Notes: generated from the letters alone by a model not told the origin. Positions 15,582 through 24,469 are shown, numbered from the stretch's first letter. The stretch is 64,000 nucleotides of DNA from Pseudoduganella namucuonensis (GCF_900116645.1 NZ_FPBO01000006.1:1-64000), one strand, 5' to 3'. Program-made: numbers and translations.

Positions 15582-17403
15582 GGGTACTCTCCTTCGCGCC
15601 GACCGAATCCACTGCCAGTCCCGTGACGAACTGGGGAGCGAGGCGAACGCCGGGCACCTTCGCACCATCAATCACGGCGGATTGCACGCCCTCCCCGCTC
15701 TCGTCCGGTTCGATCATGCCGGCATCGGCCAGTGCCCGCCAGGCTTGGCGCGCATCGACGCCTTGCCGCGCGAACGACGTCAATGGAACGAAGAGCGAGC
15801 CCGCCACGACGTGGCAGGCGGGACGTTCGCCGTGCAGGGAACCGACGATCGCCGCCAGTGCCCGCGCCACGGAACGGTTCAAGCGCATCGGAGGGCGCAG
15901 TTCCGCGTGACGTGGAAGATTCGTCGCCGCGTCATGGATGGGAAGTAACTGGCCGCCACGCCCGGCGCGCCATACTCCGCGAGGGACAGGGGCGGCAGTC
16001 CCCTCTTCCACGCTGCCGTCGGGCGCGGGCATGGCCGGCAAAGACAATTGCGCCGGCATTGCCTCCTGGCGTTCTGCCGTTCTGGCGGCTTTCTTGCGCT
16101 CGGGCCTGCCCGGCACTGGCGGAGCAACAGGTGGCTCCTCCACCGCATCGCACCATGGGTCGCCCTTATCTTCCGGCGGACATGCCGGTGGCTGCTCGGC
16201 GCATGGGCCGTGCACTTTCAGGCACCGGTGCAACGGTTCAGGGGTGGGCACCAGGTCGGCCAGCAGGAGGCCGGGTGGCGCGAGCGGGACGGCACTGATC
16301 GCCTCCCGCGCGCCGGGGGGCTGGATGGAAACGATATAGCCTCCAGACGACGATGGCGGCGCAATGCCGCCGGCGGCCAGAATATCCAGGACCGCCAGCG
16401 CGTTGTCGGGCGCCCCCGGCAGTTGCTCGTCGGCCAGCAGCCGAATGATGTCGGCGGCGCCGTTGGGCCACACCAGGTACAGCCCATCATCGCCGTACCA
16501 CAGGCGCGAGCGCGCGACGTTGGGCAGCCAGCTATGGTCCGACTGCACCAGTTCGCGCATGGCCTCGATCACATGGCGCGCGAGATGCACCGGCACCTCG
16601 CCTTCAGCCGCATTGCCGCCAGGCGCGCCGCGTTCGCGCTGCAGCACCAGCGCCGCGGCGTGCCGCACCAGACGGTCCATGACGTTATGGTCGTGGTAGG
16701 TGGCCAGCCCGGAAATCGAGGCCAGCATATTGGGCACGATGACGTCGTTGCCGTGCGCCAGATCCTCCATGGTCGCCGGCGGCACGATGAATGGCAGCGC
16801 GAACAGGCCGAGCGCGCGGCGCTCGGCTCCTGGCAGCCATTGCACCGTGAGATGCGTGCAGCGGCGCTCGCGCAGCCAGGTCGAGAGGGGCAACAGGTAC
16901 GCCTGCCATGCATGGTTCGGCCCATCGTACACCTTGAGCTGGCCGAGGCAACGGTACAGTTCACCGCACAGCCCGGCGATGAAGGTGGCGCGCCGCCAGC
17001 GCGGCTCCAGGATGCGGCGTTTGGAGATGGTCTCGCGCCCTGCGAAGATCTGCGAATCGGTCGCCTGGAGCGCATAGAAAGCCGTTTCCAGCCCGAGGCG
17101 CAGCAACCCGCCGGATTGGCTGTAGTGGCTGGCGCGCGTGGCGGGTAGCGCGTTGACGTAGGCGGCATAGGCCCGGATGGGCTGCAGCAGGTCCGTCTCG
17201 AAGGTGGCGTTGTCGCATCCGTAGCACAGCTTGATGCGGGCGATGACGTCCTTGTGGGCGGCCAGCAATTCTTCCACGCTGGCGACCTTGACGCCGGCAC
17301 GTTGGGCGGTGCCCGATGCAGGCACCGGGTCGGCGCTTCCCGGTGTGGTCCCGCTGGCGTCGCCGCCGCGCCGCAACCGGGCAAACAGATTCGCGATGAA
17401 CAT
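15568..17403 (-). CDS. traI: MOBH-type relaxase TraI (ICE relaxase, PFL_4751-like)
   Basis: A 611-residue protein with a TraI_2 N-terminal domain: SHYSQSGGLLRLGLETAFYALQ, EPRWRRATFIAGL and an HD-like YHDHNVMDRLVRHA. A proline/alanine-rich linker (about 390-480) leads to a C-terminal winged-helix-like domain (LNRSVARALAAIVGSLHGE to WRALADAGMIE). These relaxases nick the element at oriT and lead the strand to the recipient. The length matches PFL_4751-type ICE relaxases, which lack a helicase domain. It is the first gene of a leftward unit with traD and the DUF4400 gene. The oriT was not located. Confidence 0.82.
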   Translation of the reverse strand: MFIANLFARLRRGGDASGTTPGSADPVPASGTAQRAGVKVASVEELLAAHKDVIARIKLCYGCDNATFETDLLQPIRAYAAYVNALPATRASHYSQSGGLLRLGLETAFYALQATDSQIFAGRETISKRRILEPRWRRATFIAGLCGELYRCLGQLKVYDGPNHAWQAYLLPLSTWLRERRCTHLTVQWLPGAERRALGLFALPFIVPPATMEDLAHGNDVIVPNMLASISGLATYHDHNVMDRLVRHAAALVLQRERGAPGGNAAEGEVPVHLARHVIEAMRELVQSDHSWLPNVARSRLWYGDDGLYLVWPNGAADIIRLLADEQLPGAPDNALAVLDILAAGGIAPPSSSGGYIVSIQPPGAREAISAVPLAPPGLLLADLVPTPEPLHRCLKVHGPCAEQPPACPPEDKGDPWCDAVEEPPVAPPVPGRPERKKAARTAERQEAMPAQLSLPAMPAPDGSVEEGTAAPVPRGVWRAGRGGQLLPIHDAATNLPRHAELRPPMRLNRSVARALAAIVGSLHGERPACHVVAGSLFVPLTSFARQGVDARQAWRALADAGMIEPDESGEGVQSAVIDGAKVPGVRLAPQFVTGLAVDSVGAKESTHADA

Positions 17404-17478
17404 GGCTCGGCTCCGGAAGTTGGCGGGCTACCAGTATCGGTGCCGCCACCTTCGCCAGTCCACCCGAAAAACAAGCGT

Positions 17479-18087
17479 TTAAGCCCCTGTTTCCGAGTCG
17501 GCTTCCGCAGGCGCCACGATGCTGGGTACGACGCGCTGCCTTCGCACGAAGTGCGCCTGGACACGTGGATCGCGCGGCAAGCGCTGCACCAGGATGCAGA
17601 AGACACACCCTTTGGTCATCGGCGGTGGCGCGCCAACAGCCGCGATGTAGCGTGCGAGACAGCGCGGACAGCGATGCATCGCAAGGCTGGGCGCCGTACG
17701 CTTCCAAACGCCGCACAGGTCGCTCACCAGCAGGAATGCCTTGTCGAAGGTCAGCTCGGACCGATGCGCACTGCGCTCGACAAAGAGCCGGTACGCCGCG
17801 ACGAGCGCGTCGGCAGGCGCGCATCGCTGCCTCTCCAGCAGCGCCGTGAAAATGTTGGCGAATTCCGCGCCTTCCGCGCGCAAGCACAAATTACCGTCGA
17901 ATACCCAGTCGCTGGACTCGGGACGGCGGCCGTTGGTGGCGCGGTCCCGACGGTAGAAGTGCGTGCGCAGCGCCGCCTGGCTCAATCCCGTGACATCGGC
18001 CACGGTCCCCAGGCGCGCCCCAAGGGCGATGCACTCACGGGCCAACTGCAACGCCCGGATGTGCGCATCGGCATCGTTGGCGGCCAT
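17479..18087 (-). CDS. FlhC-like ICE transcriptional activator
   Basis: A 202-residue FlhC relative. The N-terminus reads HIRALQLARECIALGARLGTV, the middle NIFTALLERQ then ALVAAYRLFVE and LTFDKAFLLVSDLCGVWK. The C-terminus has two CxxC pairs (CPRCLARYIA and CVFC) for zinc. It is encoded 9 bases after a FlhD-like gene. Flagellar genes are absent nearby. In SXT-type elements the homologous SetD/SetC pair activates conjugation and excision genes, and that is the likely role here. It would activate the relaxase/traD unit. Confidence 0.75.
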   Translation of the reverse strand: MAANDADAHIRALQLARECIALGARLGTVADVTGLSQAALRTHFYRRDRATNGRRPESSDWVFDGNLCLRAEGAEFANIFTALLERQRCAPADALVAAYRLFVERSAHRSELTFDKAFLLVSDLCGVWKRTAPSLAMHRCPRCLARYIAAVGAPPPMTKGCVFCILVQRLPRDPRVQAHFVRRQRVVPSIVAPAEADSETGA

Positions 18088-18096
18088 GGCATCGGC

Positions 18097-18426
18097 TCAA
18101 CCGGTCGCCATGCCAGGCTGGCCTGCCGGCGTATTGACGGCCGCGCGGCCGGCGCCCGCCGTGCACAACATGCCGGCCAGGCTGCGCGGCGCCGTCAACA
18201 GGGCCGGCAAATTACCGATCGGCTGGCACAAACTCTCGTGGGCCATGTTTTCGGCCAGGACGATCAAGTCGCGCACGCTCATGCTCGGCAGCAAGGCGGC
18301 GCTTTCCGCATCGAGATGGAACTTGAAGCTGGCGGTGAGCCGGTCGTGCTTGAGGGCGGCCTGGACGGTCAACAGGAAATTCAGGTTCAACTGCTGTACA
18401 TCCGACAGGTGTGGGGCGTTGTCCAT
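18097..18426 (-). CDS. FlhD-like ICE transcriptional activator
   Basis: A 109-residue protein with the FlhD pattern LNLNFLLTVQAALKHDRLTASFKFHLD (about residues 13-39) followed by LLPSMSVRDLIVLAENMAHESLC. The last 25 residues are a low-complexity tail. FlhD and FlhC act as a heteromeric complex and here are adjacent on the same strand. The gene faces away from the S24-type repressor gene, sharing a 259-base regulatory region. That arrangement parallels setR versus setDC in SXT. Confidence 0.7.
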   Translation of the reverse strand: MDNAPHLSDVQQLNLNFLLTVQAALKHDRLTASFKFHLDAESAALLPSMSVRDLIVLAENMAHESLCQPIGNLPALLTAPRSLAGMLCTAGAGRAAVNTPAGQPGMATG

Positions 18427-18633
18427 GATGGTTACTCCGTGTTGCCCCGTTGCCGGGGCGTGGTCTCAGGTGAGGTCCGGTTTGCAACAACGCGAGGTCT
18501 TGCGCTGTGCAGTGCAGCAGTGGCCGCCTATCGCGAAGCAGGCTACACCGCACGTTGGGACCGGTCAATAGCAACTGCTGTCGCTGTGCACTGCAAAAAC
18601 GGATGGGGATTGACTTCACTGCTTACTCCGGTG

Positions 18634-18656
18634 GATGCTATAGGCTGCATAGCATC
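18634..18656. promoter_or_regulatory. Perfect palindrome in the repressor/activator intergenic region
   Basis: GATGCTAT (18634-18641), seven bases and ATAGCATC (18649-18656) form an exact inverted repeat about 30 bases before the repressor start. The same intergenic region also holds two copies of CGCTGTGCA, at 18503 and 18582, 79 bases apart. These look like operators for the repressor or the FlhDC-like activator. Which protein binds is unknown. Confidence 0.5.
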
Positions 18657-18685
18657 TTGATATTAATTTATGGGAGCGCAAGCAA

Positions 18686-19438
18686 GTGCTATCGACACCT
18701 CCCCCTTCTCCCTCTACAACTCGACAAAAATCCCCTCCCATGGTGCCCGACCAACGCAGCGTACCGCTTACCCGGCAGCAGGCTCAGCAGTTCGATGTCG
18801 GGCTGATTCCCGGCCTACGCGATCGGCTTATCGCTGAGTTGGATGCGCGCCACGTTCCATCGCATGAGTTCGTCTTATTCCTCAGTCATCTGACCGGCCG
18901 TGCCAAGCAGACCGTGGCCCGCTGGATCGACACCGATCATCCGGGGCTACCGGATCCGGCTTCGCTGGCCGTGCTGTCGTTGCAGCTTGACGTCGATACC
19001 GGCTGGCTGCTCGGACTGACCAGCCACCGCCTGCCCTTCGCCGTCGACCGCCTGCCGCCGCACCTGCTTCAACAGTTCCAGTTCTCTCCTGCCCGGCCCG
19101 CCTGGTTCGGCGCGGTGACAAGCAAAACCGATGTCGCCAGCGGGCAGGCCGTGGCCATCATGCACGGCCACGACATGGCGCCGCGGATACTGCACGGCAG
19201 CCCCTACTTCTACGATCCTACGCAAAACCACATCGCCTGCAACGGGGTCTACGTGCTCGAATACCTAGGCCAGACCATCGTGCGCCACGTCGAATTGCGC
19301 ATCGGCGCCGGCCTGTTGCTACGGTGCGAGAACACCCAGTACGGCGAAGTCCTGGTGGGCGAAGATGTGCTGCGCGCCGATGACGGCGTGCGCGTGCGCG
19401 GCAGGGTCACCATGGCCATCAACGTCTGCGACTTCTAA
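18686..19438 (+). CDS. S24-type phage/ICE repressor with altered catalytic residues
   Basis: A 250-residue protein. Residues about 40-120 include a predicted helix-turn-helix region (ELDARHVPSHEFVLFL, then TVARWIDTDHPGLPDPASLAVLS). Residues about 135-245 match the S24/LexA C-terminal fold (QAVAIMHGHDMAPRILHG, then NGVYVLEYLGQTIVRHVEL). The serine normally seen in GDSM is aspartate here (D163) and the catalytic lysine position is arginine (R200). RecA-stimulated self-cleavage therefore seems unlikely. The start is GTG at 18686 with GGGAG nine bases before; ATG at 18743 is possible. It faces the FlhDC-like genes and probably represses them. Confidence 0.7.
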   Translation: MLSTPPPSPSTTRQKSPPMVPDQRSVPLTRQQAQQFDVGLIPGLRDRLIAELDARHVPSHEFVLFLSHLTGRAKQTVARWIDTDHPGLPDPASLAVLSLQLDVDTGWLLGLTSHRLPFAVDRLPPHLLQQFQFSPARPAWFGAVTSKTDVASGQAVAIMHGHDMAPRILHGSPYFYDPTQNHIACNGVYVLEYLGQTIVRHVELRIGAGLLLRCENTQYGEVLVGEDVLRADDGVRVRGRVTMAINVCDF

Positions 19439-19526
19439 GCACGCCCTCACCTCTCCGCTATCAGGCCATCCCCGGAACCGGCATGGCGCGTTCGCGCCGC
19501 CGGTCCCAGGGACTGTCCTTCAGCCG

Positions 19527-20594
19527 TCAAACCGCCTCGGCGATCTGCTTCCAATCGCCGCCGGACAGCTCCAGCAATTTGCCGCCCAGCTCTTCGAATT
19601 CGGTGGCGCGGTCATAGCATTCCACCTCCTGCGAATAGCCCGTCACGGCGTTGACCAGGCTATACCCGGTCAATTCACGCTCCCCGAACAGGTGCCGCAA
19701 CACGCCGGCGCTTTCGGTCTCGTTCAGCGCATAGCGGTTGGCCAGCACTTCGACCGCCTTGACCGGATTGCCGACCATCTTGATGCCGATGGTCTTGCGC
19801 AGCTTCTCCGACACCAACTCGAAGGTCGCTTCCGACACCGCCGTCTTCACCAGGTCGCGCACCTTGAGGAAGATGGCCGTGTCGTCCGCCGCCAGCGTGT
19901 CGTCCTGGTACACCAGCACTTCCTCGTCGTCCGAGACCAGGTTGCGACCCGCGTGATTCTTGCGCATGCCGCGGTCCTGCACGATCAGGCCGTTGCTGCA
20001 CACCAGGCGGAACAGCAGCGGTTCCACCCGCAGCGTGCCGCAACCGATTTCCGAGTTGCTGACGATGACACCCGCCTGCACCACGTCGCCCGGCACCACC
20101 TCGCACTGGATCCTGGAACTGACCACCTTGATGTACAGCTTCTTGCCGGTCAGTTCCACCGACTCGAAGCGCGCGCCGGGCAGCTCCTGCAACACCGGTA
20201 CGATGCTCTTCGCCAGATCGAAGTTGTCGAGCCTGCGATAGCGCGTGGACAGGAACGCGCGGGCATGGCCGTCCAGGGTCCGCACGAGATAACTATCCGG
20301 TGAGTTGACCTTGAGCCAGCCGTTGACGTTCTGGTCCAGCAGTTCCGGGTTGTATTCGCGCATGCGCTTGAAGTACGACAAGGGAATGTCGAGCTTCTTG
20401 GCCAATTGCCCACACACGAAATCATCCAGCGGATAGCGCACTTCACCGCCGGCCTCGTCGATCACCAGGCGAAACTGCCCGGAGGGCGTGGTGCAGCCGC
20501 GCATCTTCTTGGCCGGCACGATCAGGTCGCGCTTGGCCGCCGCCTGGCGTTCGAGTTCGGCCGCCAGGTCCATCAGGGTGCATCCTGCTTTCAT
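19527..20594 (-). CDS. DUF932 (phage/plasmid-like) protein
   Basis: A 355-residue protein of the DUF932 type common on conjugative elements and plasmids. Typical parts are DGHARAFLSTRYRRLDNFDLA (about 105-125), YIKVVSS, VIVSNSEIGCGTLRVEPLLFRLVCSNGL and MRKNHAG. The function is unknown. The start at 20594 has GGAGA seven bases before it and removes an unsupported 30-residue extension. It lies next to a Toprim protein in the same direction, as in many ICE accessory modules. Confidence 0.75.
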   Translation of the reverse strand: MKAGCTLMDLAAELERQAAAKRDLIVPAKKMRGCTTPSGQFRLVIDEAGGEVRYPLDDFVCGQLAKKLDIPLSYFKRMREYNPELLDQNVNGWLKVNSPDSYLVRTLDGHARAFLSTRYRRLDNFDLAKSIVPVLQELPGARFESVELTGKKLYIKVVSSRIQCEVVPGDVVQAGVIVSNSEIGCGTLRVEPLLFRLVCSNGLIVQDRGMRKNHAGRNLVSDDEEVLVYQDDTLAADDTAIFLKVRDLVKTAVSEATFELVSEKLRKTIGIKMVGNPVKAVEVLANRYALNETESAGVLRHLFGERELTGYSLVNAVTGYSQEVECYDRATEFEELGGKLLELSGGDWKQIAEAV

Positions 20595-20742
20595 GATGAT
20601 TCTCCAGTCATAAAAAACGCGGACGGACCATCCCTGCCGGGGACGGTCCCCGCAGGGTTGAACTACACGGCATCGCTGCCGCACCGGCGCTTGCGCGCCG
20701 AACCAGTGGCCTTGCGGCCGACCACCACCACTTCACCAAAAC

Positions 20743-21756
20743 CTACGCCGCCAGGTCCTCGTGCGCGGCATGGCGTTCGGACACATTGGCCCAATCCGCA
20801 CCCGCGCTACGGGGGATGAACACTTCGGCCTGATGGCCTTCCCCGTGACGGCAGCACTTCATGTAACGCCTCGCCAGCCCATAGGCGGCGGCCTGGCCGT
20901 CGAACATGGCGTCGGCGTCGTTATCGCCGTAGATGCGCAGCCGCGTCACCTGGTCCGGAATCCAGATGCGTTCCAGGTTGCTTGCGCTGATGCCCACCCA
21001 TACAGGCTGGCCGGTGCGCTTCCGGATCGCCAGACCTGTCTCGACGCCCTCGCATACCGACAATTCGCCGGCCGGCTCGCCCAATCGGATGGCGGCGCCG
21101 TTCACGCCGCCACACAGAAGCTTCTTCGATTCGGCACCCAGCGCCTTGCGGCCGTCCTGCAGGTAGGTTCGCAGGAGCGACACCACCTGTCCGCCCTGGT
21201 CCTGCACCACCGCCACCAGCGCCGGATAGTTGCGCACCAGCTTCGGTTTGCCGCCGGACGGGTCCAGCTCGTAATAGCCCAGCGCCGGATGCAGGCGCAG
21301 CATGTCCGGGTAGCCGTCCATGCCGACGCCGCGGAACCTCAGATAGCGGTCAACCTCGTCGCCCGAGGTGATCGTCCGGGACTCGGACAGGATGCGATGC
21401 ACCAGCCTGCGCGCATCCTTGAGCGGCCCGGGCGCCTGTGGCGACGCCGGCAGCAACCCTAAGCTCTGCTCGACGCGCCGCAACGCGGTGCCGGCGTTCC
21501 AACCGAAGTAGCCCATCAACAGCTTGAAGCCGCCGCCGACGCCACAGGCACGGCACACGTAGTTGCCGTCGCCAAACTTATCGGTGTACTGGAACCTATC
21601 GGTGCCGCCGCACGCCGCGATCGGGCATGGCTGATTGCGCCGGTTCAGCACTTTCCCGTCGACGCCCAGCGCACGCAGGAGCGGTGTCCAGCGTCCGAAG
21701 GCACTGGCACGCGCGGCCTGGAACCGCCGGTCGAACTCTTCCTGCTCGGGTGTCAT
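20743..21756 (-). CDS. Zinc-finger/Toprim primase-like protein of ICE
   Basis: A 337-residue protein. The N-terminus has a primase-type zinc ribbon: CPIAACGGTDRFQYTD then NYVCRACGVGGGFKLLMGY (about 44-82). The C-terminal half has a Toprim domain: GELSVCEGVETGLAIRKRTG (acidic residue in CEG) and LRIYGDNDADAMFDGQAAAY with DxD. This is the plan of P4-alpha-like primases without a helicase domain. A role in priming complementary-strand synthesis after transfer is likely. It is 15 bases downstream of a small gene in the same direction. Confidence 0.8.
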   Translation of the reverse strand: MTPEQEEFDRRFQAARASAFGRWTPLLRALGVDGKVLNRRNQPCPIAACGGTDRFQYTDKFGDGNYVCRACGVGGGFKLLMGYFGWNAGTALRRVEQSLGLLPASPQAPGPLKDARRLVHRILSESRTITSGDEVDRYLRFRGVGMDGYPDMLRLHPALGYYELDPSGGKPKLVRNYPALVAVVQDQGGQVVSLLRTYLQDGRKALGAESKKLLCGGVNGAAIRLGEPAGELSVCEGVETGLAIRKRTGQPVWVGISASNLERIWIPDQVTRLRIYGDNDADAMFDGQAAAYGLARRYMKCCRHGEGHQAEVFIPRSAGADWANVSERHAAHEDLAA

Positions 21757-21771
21757 AGCGCCTCCTGTTCC

Positions 21772-22287
21772 TCATGCGACTTCAACCTGGGAGAACAGGT
21801 CGCCGCGTTCGTCGCGCCGGCGCATCTGCTCGTTGATCCACTGGGGATTGGCCGCCAAGTGATCGGCGACCCATTCCGGGTTGGACATCACCGCGTGCCG
21901 CACCCATGCGGGATAGCACGCCAGGGACGCCTCGAACCAGTGCCGCAGATGGGCGCCAATCCAGCCGCGCACCTCCTCCGGGTCGCAGACGCCCACATAG
22001 GGCAACCGCGACAGGGGACTGCACGCAACCACGCGCATGCAATTGACGAACGAAAACGGCTGCCGGTCGCGCAGTGCGTCTGTGAACACCCAGCGCACAA
22101 GCTCGAACTTCTCGGCCAACGGCGTGCTCGGAATTTCCAGCAGGCGTACCTTGCGCAGCAGCCACCAGTGCAGGCCCACCACTTCTTCCTCGCTGAACTC
22201 CTCGACCGGCTCGTCGTCGAGCAGGTCCAGTGACGCGCACGCGCGCCCGGACAAATCGGCATCTTCGATCTGGGAAATATCTTCCAC
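21772..22287 (-). CDS. Hypothetical ICE protein
   Basis: A 171-residue acidic protein with no family that I recognise. It contains a tryptophan-rich stretch (VVGLHWWLLRKVRLLEIPSTP) and a C-terminal part with a repeated pattern (NPEWVADHLAANPQWINEQM). No membrane segment or signal. The start is GTG at 22287, chosen because GGAGG lies five bases before it. It is close upstream of the Toprim gene and probably co-transcribed with it. Confidence 0.55.
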   Translation of the reverse strand: MEDISQIEDADLSGRACASLDLLDDEPVEEFSEEEVVGLHWWLLRKVRLLEIPSTPLAEKFELVRWVFTDALRDRQPFSFVNCMRVVACSPLSRLPYVGVCDPEEVRGWIGAHLRHWFEASLACYPAWVRHAVMSNPEWVADHLAANPQWINEQMRRRDERGDLFSQVEVA

Positions 22288-22651
22288 GATTGCCTCCGTA
22301 AAAAATGAACGGGACAATCGCCCGCATGGGAGCTTGTCCCATGGGGAGTGACAGGGGTTGGTTACCCTTCATTGACATGCTGGCTGTGCTGCCACGGCAA
22401 AACCGTTTTCGATGGGCTGCCAGCTACCATCGGGAAAATCGGTACGGCGCGCGGGGCGCCGCTGCAAGCACTGTAGGCAGCGATGCGGCCGAAGTCAAAT
22501 TCTGTGCACCGGATTTACGCGCCCGCCTCCTTGCGGCGCGATGGCGCTGGAGGTAATGCGAAAACAGGGGCGATTTAGGCGGGGTTTCCACTATGGCGAA
22601 TCGTCGCGGCGGGCTACGCTCGGGGACACCGCATATTCTTGGGGGGATCCG
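22288..22651. other. Divergent intergenic region of the ICE
   Basis: A 364-base region between divergent genes. No convincing gene is seen. It contains the left copy of an imperfect inverted repeat (22495-22519) described separately, and a GGGGGG run at 22641 that serves as ribosome site for the rightward gene. It must carry the promoters for both sides. Confidence 0.4.
22495..22519 (+). repeat. Imperfect inverted repeat flanking the 239-residue protein gene
   Basis: The sequence around TGCACCGGATT recurs in inverted orientation at 23420-23444, on the other side of the gene. About 22 of 25 positions agree, allowing one-base gaps (TCAAATTCTGTGCACCGG against TCAAATTTCTATGCACCGG). It may be a paired operator or a small mobile-element end. 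No target-site duplication was found. Confidence 0.4.
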
Positions 22652-23371
22652 ATGAACGCGCAAACCGACACCCCGATACTCGTCAGTACCGGCCACGGCG
22701 CCACCAACCGCAAGCTGCTGGCGCGCCAGTCGGCGGCGAAAACGGACCGCATTGAATCGGCCAGCAGAAAGGTGGGCATTACGCTCTGTAGTCCCGAGGG
22801 CAAGCGCCTGTACCTGCGCTGCTTCGAGATCAGCCAGATCAACTTCCACTACATCACCGTGTTCGCCCGGATGAAGGTCGCCGACACGGAAGTGGAGCGC
22901 ATCGAGCGCGAGTTGCGGACCATGCTCGACAGCCGTCTCACGCGCCTGAACCAGGCCCTGGCGGACGCTGAGGCCAAATGCACGGCGAACGGCATAAGCC
23001 AGCTCGCCACCTACGATGTGGAACCGCTGGCCTTCGAGGCAAAGGTCTTCTCGATGCTCGACCGGCGGCTCCTGGAACTGATCGAAAAGGTAGACCAGCT
23101 CATGCCCATGCTGGAGACGCTGTGTATAGACGAGGTCATTACGCCAAGCCAGCTGATCATTGAGAAATCGAAGTTCAAAAAGACAGTGCGTGGAGCAGCC
23201 AAGGCCGCCCGTATTGTCAGGGGAGCGCTCGAACACCGGGCCAATTTGCATGCTCCCGTACCTGCCACGCCCGAGGCCTCCACATCGACCGCCCCGGCGA
23301 CGTCGATCAACGAGGGCGCCATAGCACATCCGCACGGAGACGGCACCCGGGGCGATTCCGGCTTGGCGTGA
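22652..23371 (+). CDS. ICE protein of unknown function (possibly AcaB/DUF1845-like)
   Basis: A 239-residue protein. The conserved-looking core is FEISQINFHYITVFARMK, a helical acidic segment (VERIERELRTMLDSRLTRLNQALADAE), then EPLAFEAKVFSMLDRRLLELIEKVDQLMPMLETL. It loosely recalls ICE proteins of the DUF1845/AcaB type, but I cannot confirm this. The last 30 residues are Ala/Thr/Pro-rich. The start has a strong G-rich ribosome site. It stands alone between two gene-free stretches flanked by inverted repeats. Confidence 0.5.
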   Translation: MNAQTDTPILVSTGHGATNRKLLARQSAAKTDRIESASRKVGITLCSPEGKRLYLRCFEISQINFHYITVFARMKVADTEVERIERELRTMLDSRLTRLNQALADAEAKCTANGISQLATYDVEPLAFEAKVFSMLDRRLLELIEKVDQLMPMLETLCIDEVITPSQLIIEKSKFKKTVRGAAKAARIVRGALEHRANLHAPVPATPEASTSTAPATSINEGAIAHPHGDGTRGDSGLA

Positions 23372-23763
23372 AAATGCGGTATTCGCTCTGCGATCAAGGA
23401 GAACGCGCGTGGATGTACGGGTAATCCGGTGCATAGAAATTTGACATTATTCCCATACCATCTAAATTGCAGATGCAGTAGCTGGCCCTGCTGAAGTGGC
23501 GAGCATCCATATCCAACAGGCAAAATTATGCTCCGCCTTCGACCTGGTCTCGCCAGGGAGGATGAGTAACGTCATCGCTTCCCCGATTTGCGTACGAAGG
23601 TCGTACACGTTTTATTAGATGGCTTGCCCCATCCCATTTCTTCCATTTTTCGTGGCCGACTACCAGCCATCCTGGTCCGTCGTTTCCACGCCTACCTGAC
23701 TGAAATCGTACATCTCGTCCAAGCGTTGGTACGGGCGCACCTACACATTAACAAGGAGGCGTT
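23372..23763. other. Gene-free stretch upstream of the AlpA-like gene
   Basis: About 390 bases without a supported gene. It holds the right copy of the inverted repeat (23420-23444), with an overlapping TTGACA at 23441-23446 that could be a -35 box, though no good -10 follows at proper spacing. An AAGGAGG ribosome site ends the stretch. Confidence 0.4.
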
Positions 23764-24066
23764 ATGCCGGTCGAAATCGATATGAAGGACTACGTTTTGA
23801 AAATAAATCAAGTGATGGCGATATGTGGAAAATCGCGATCCGCCATCTACAAAGAGATACGTAAAGGACTGTTCCCCCGTCAGCTCAAGCTTACATCCCG
23901 CTCGGCCGGATGGTCGAAAAACGAGATCGAGCAATGGCTGGAAGAGCGCAAACGTGATCGCGACCAAGCGCCGCTACAGCCGTACTCGGCCCGGTCAGAG
24001 ATTCTGCAAAAGCAATTTTCCAGTAGAGCTGGAACGCTGCTGCACCGGTTGACAACAACGCGTTGA
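23764..24066 (+). CDS. AlpA-family DNA-binding regulator
   Basis: A 100-residue protein. The N-terminal half is a winged helix-turn-helix of the AlpA/MerR-like type: INQVMAICGKSRSAIYKEIRKGLFP then WSKNEIEQWLEERKRDRD. AlpA-like proteins usually stimulate integrase or excision genes of prophages and ICEs. Here it sits beside the tRNA-Val gene at the presumed element end, but no integrase follows it. It is preceded by a near-consensus AAGGAGG. Confidence 0.75.
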   Translation: MPVEIDMKDYVLKINQVMAICGKSRSAIYKEIRKGLFPRQLKLTSRSAGWSKNEIEQWLEERKRDRDQAPLQPYSARSEILQKQFSSRAGTLLHRLTTTR

Positions 24067-24469
24067 ACTCAATCCGACACGTAGCAACCGCTGTCCGCGA
24101 AATCCAATCGTCCGCACAGCGGCACCCGGCGTTCCGCTTAGCGGTACGCCGCGTTCCCCAGCCACCTTCCTCTGCTCCGCAATCAACTTCGCTAACCAGT
24201 CACCAGGTCGATGACCTGACTTGGCTCCCCAATTGCAGTTGTGTTCGCCCGCAAGCATGCCGCCACAGGCAGGCACGCTAATTCAATCGCAACCCGGCTT
24301 TTTTGTCTCCCGTGAACAACTAAATCTCAAGAAAAATGAATTCGTATGAAGCACGACAGAAAGCTCGAAACACAAAACAAGTGCCGGCAATTTCGAAATA
24401 ATGGCAAATATTTTCCCTGGAAAAAAAACCTGAGACTCCGTACTTTTTCCGTACTTTTCTCCGAAGAAT
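24067..24469. other. Junction between the conjugative element and the chromosome
   Basis: About 400 bases with no gene. The last 150 are AT-rich and contain several A runs, unlike the GC-rich chromosome. I looked for a copy of the tRNA 3' end as an attachment site and did not see one. This is where an integrase or an att site would be expected, and it probably marks an eroded end. Confidence 0.4.

Noticed and set aside
17479..18426. Reading the FlhC/FlhD pair as chromosomal flagellar regulators
   Set aside because: They lie between relaxase and repressor genes of an ICE and no flagellar genes are near.
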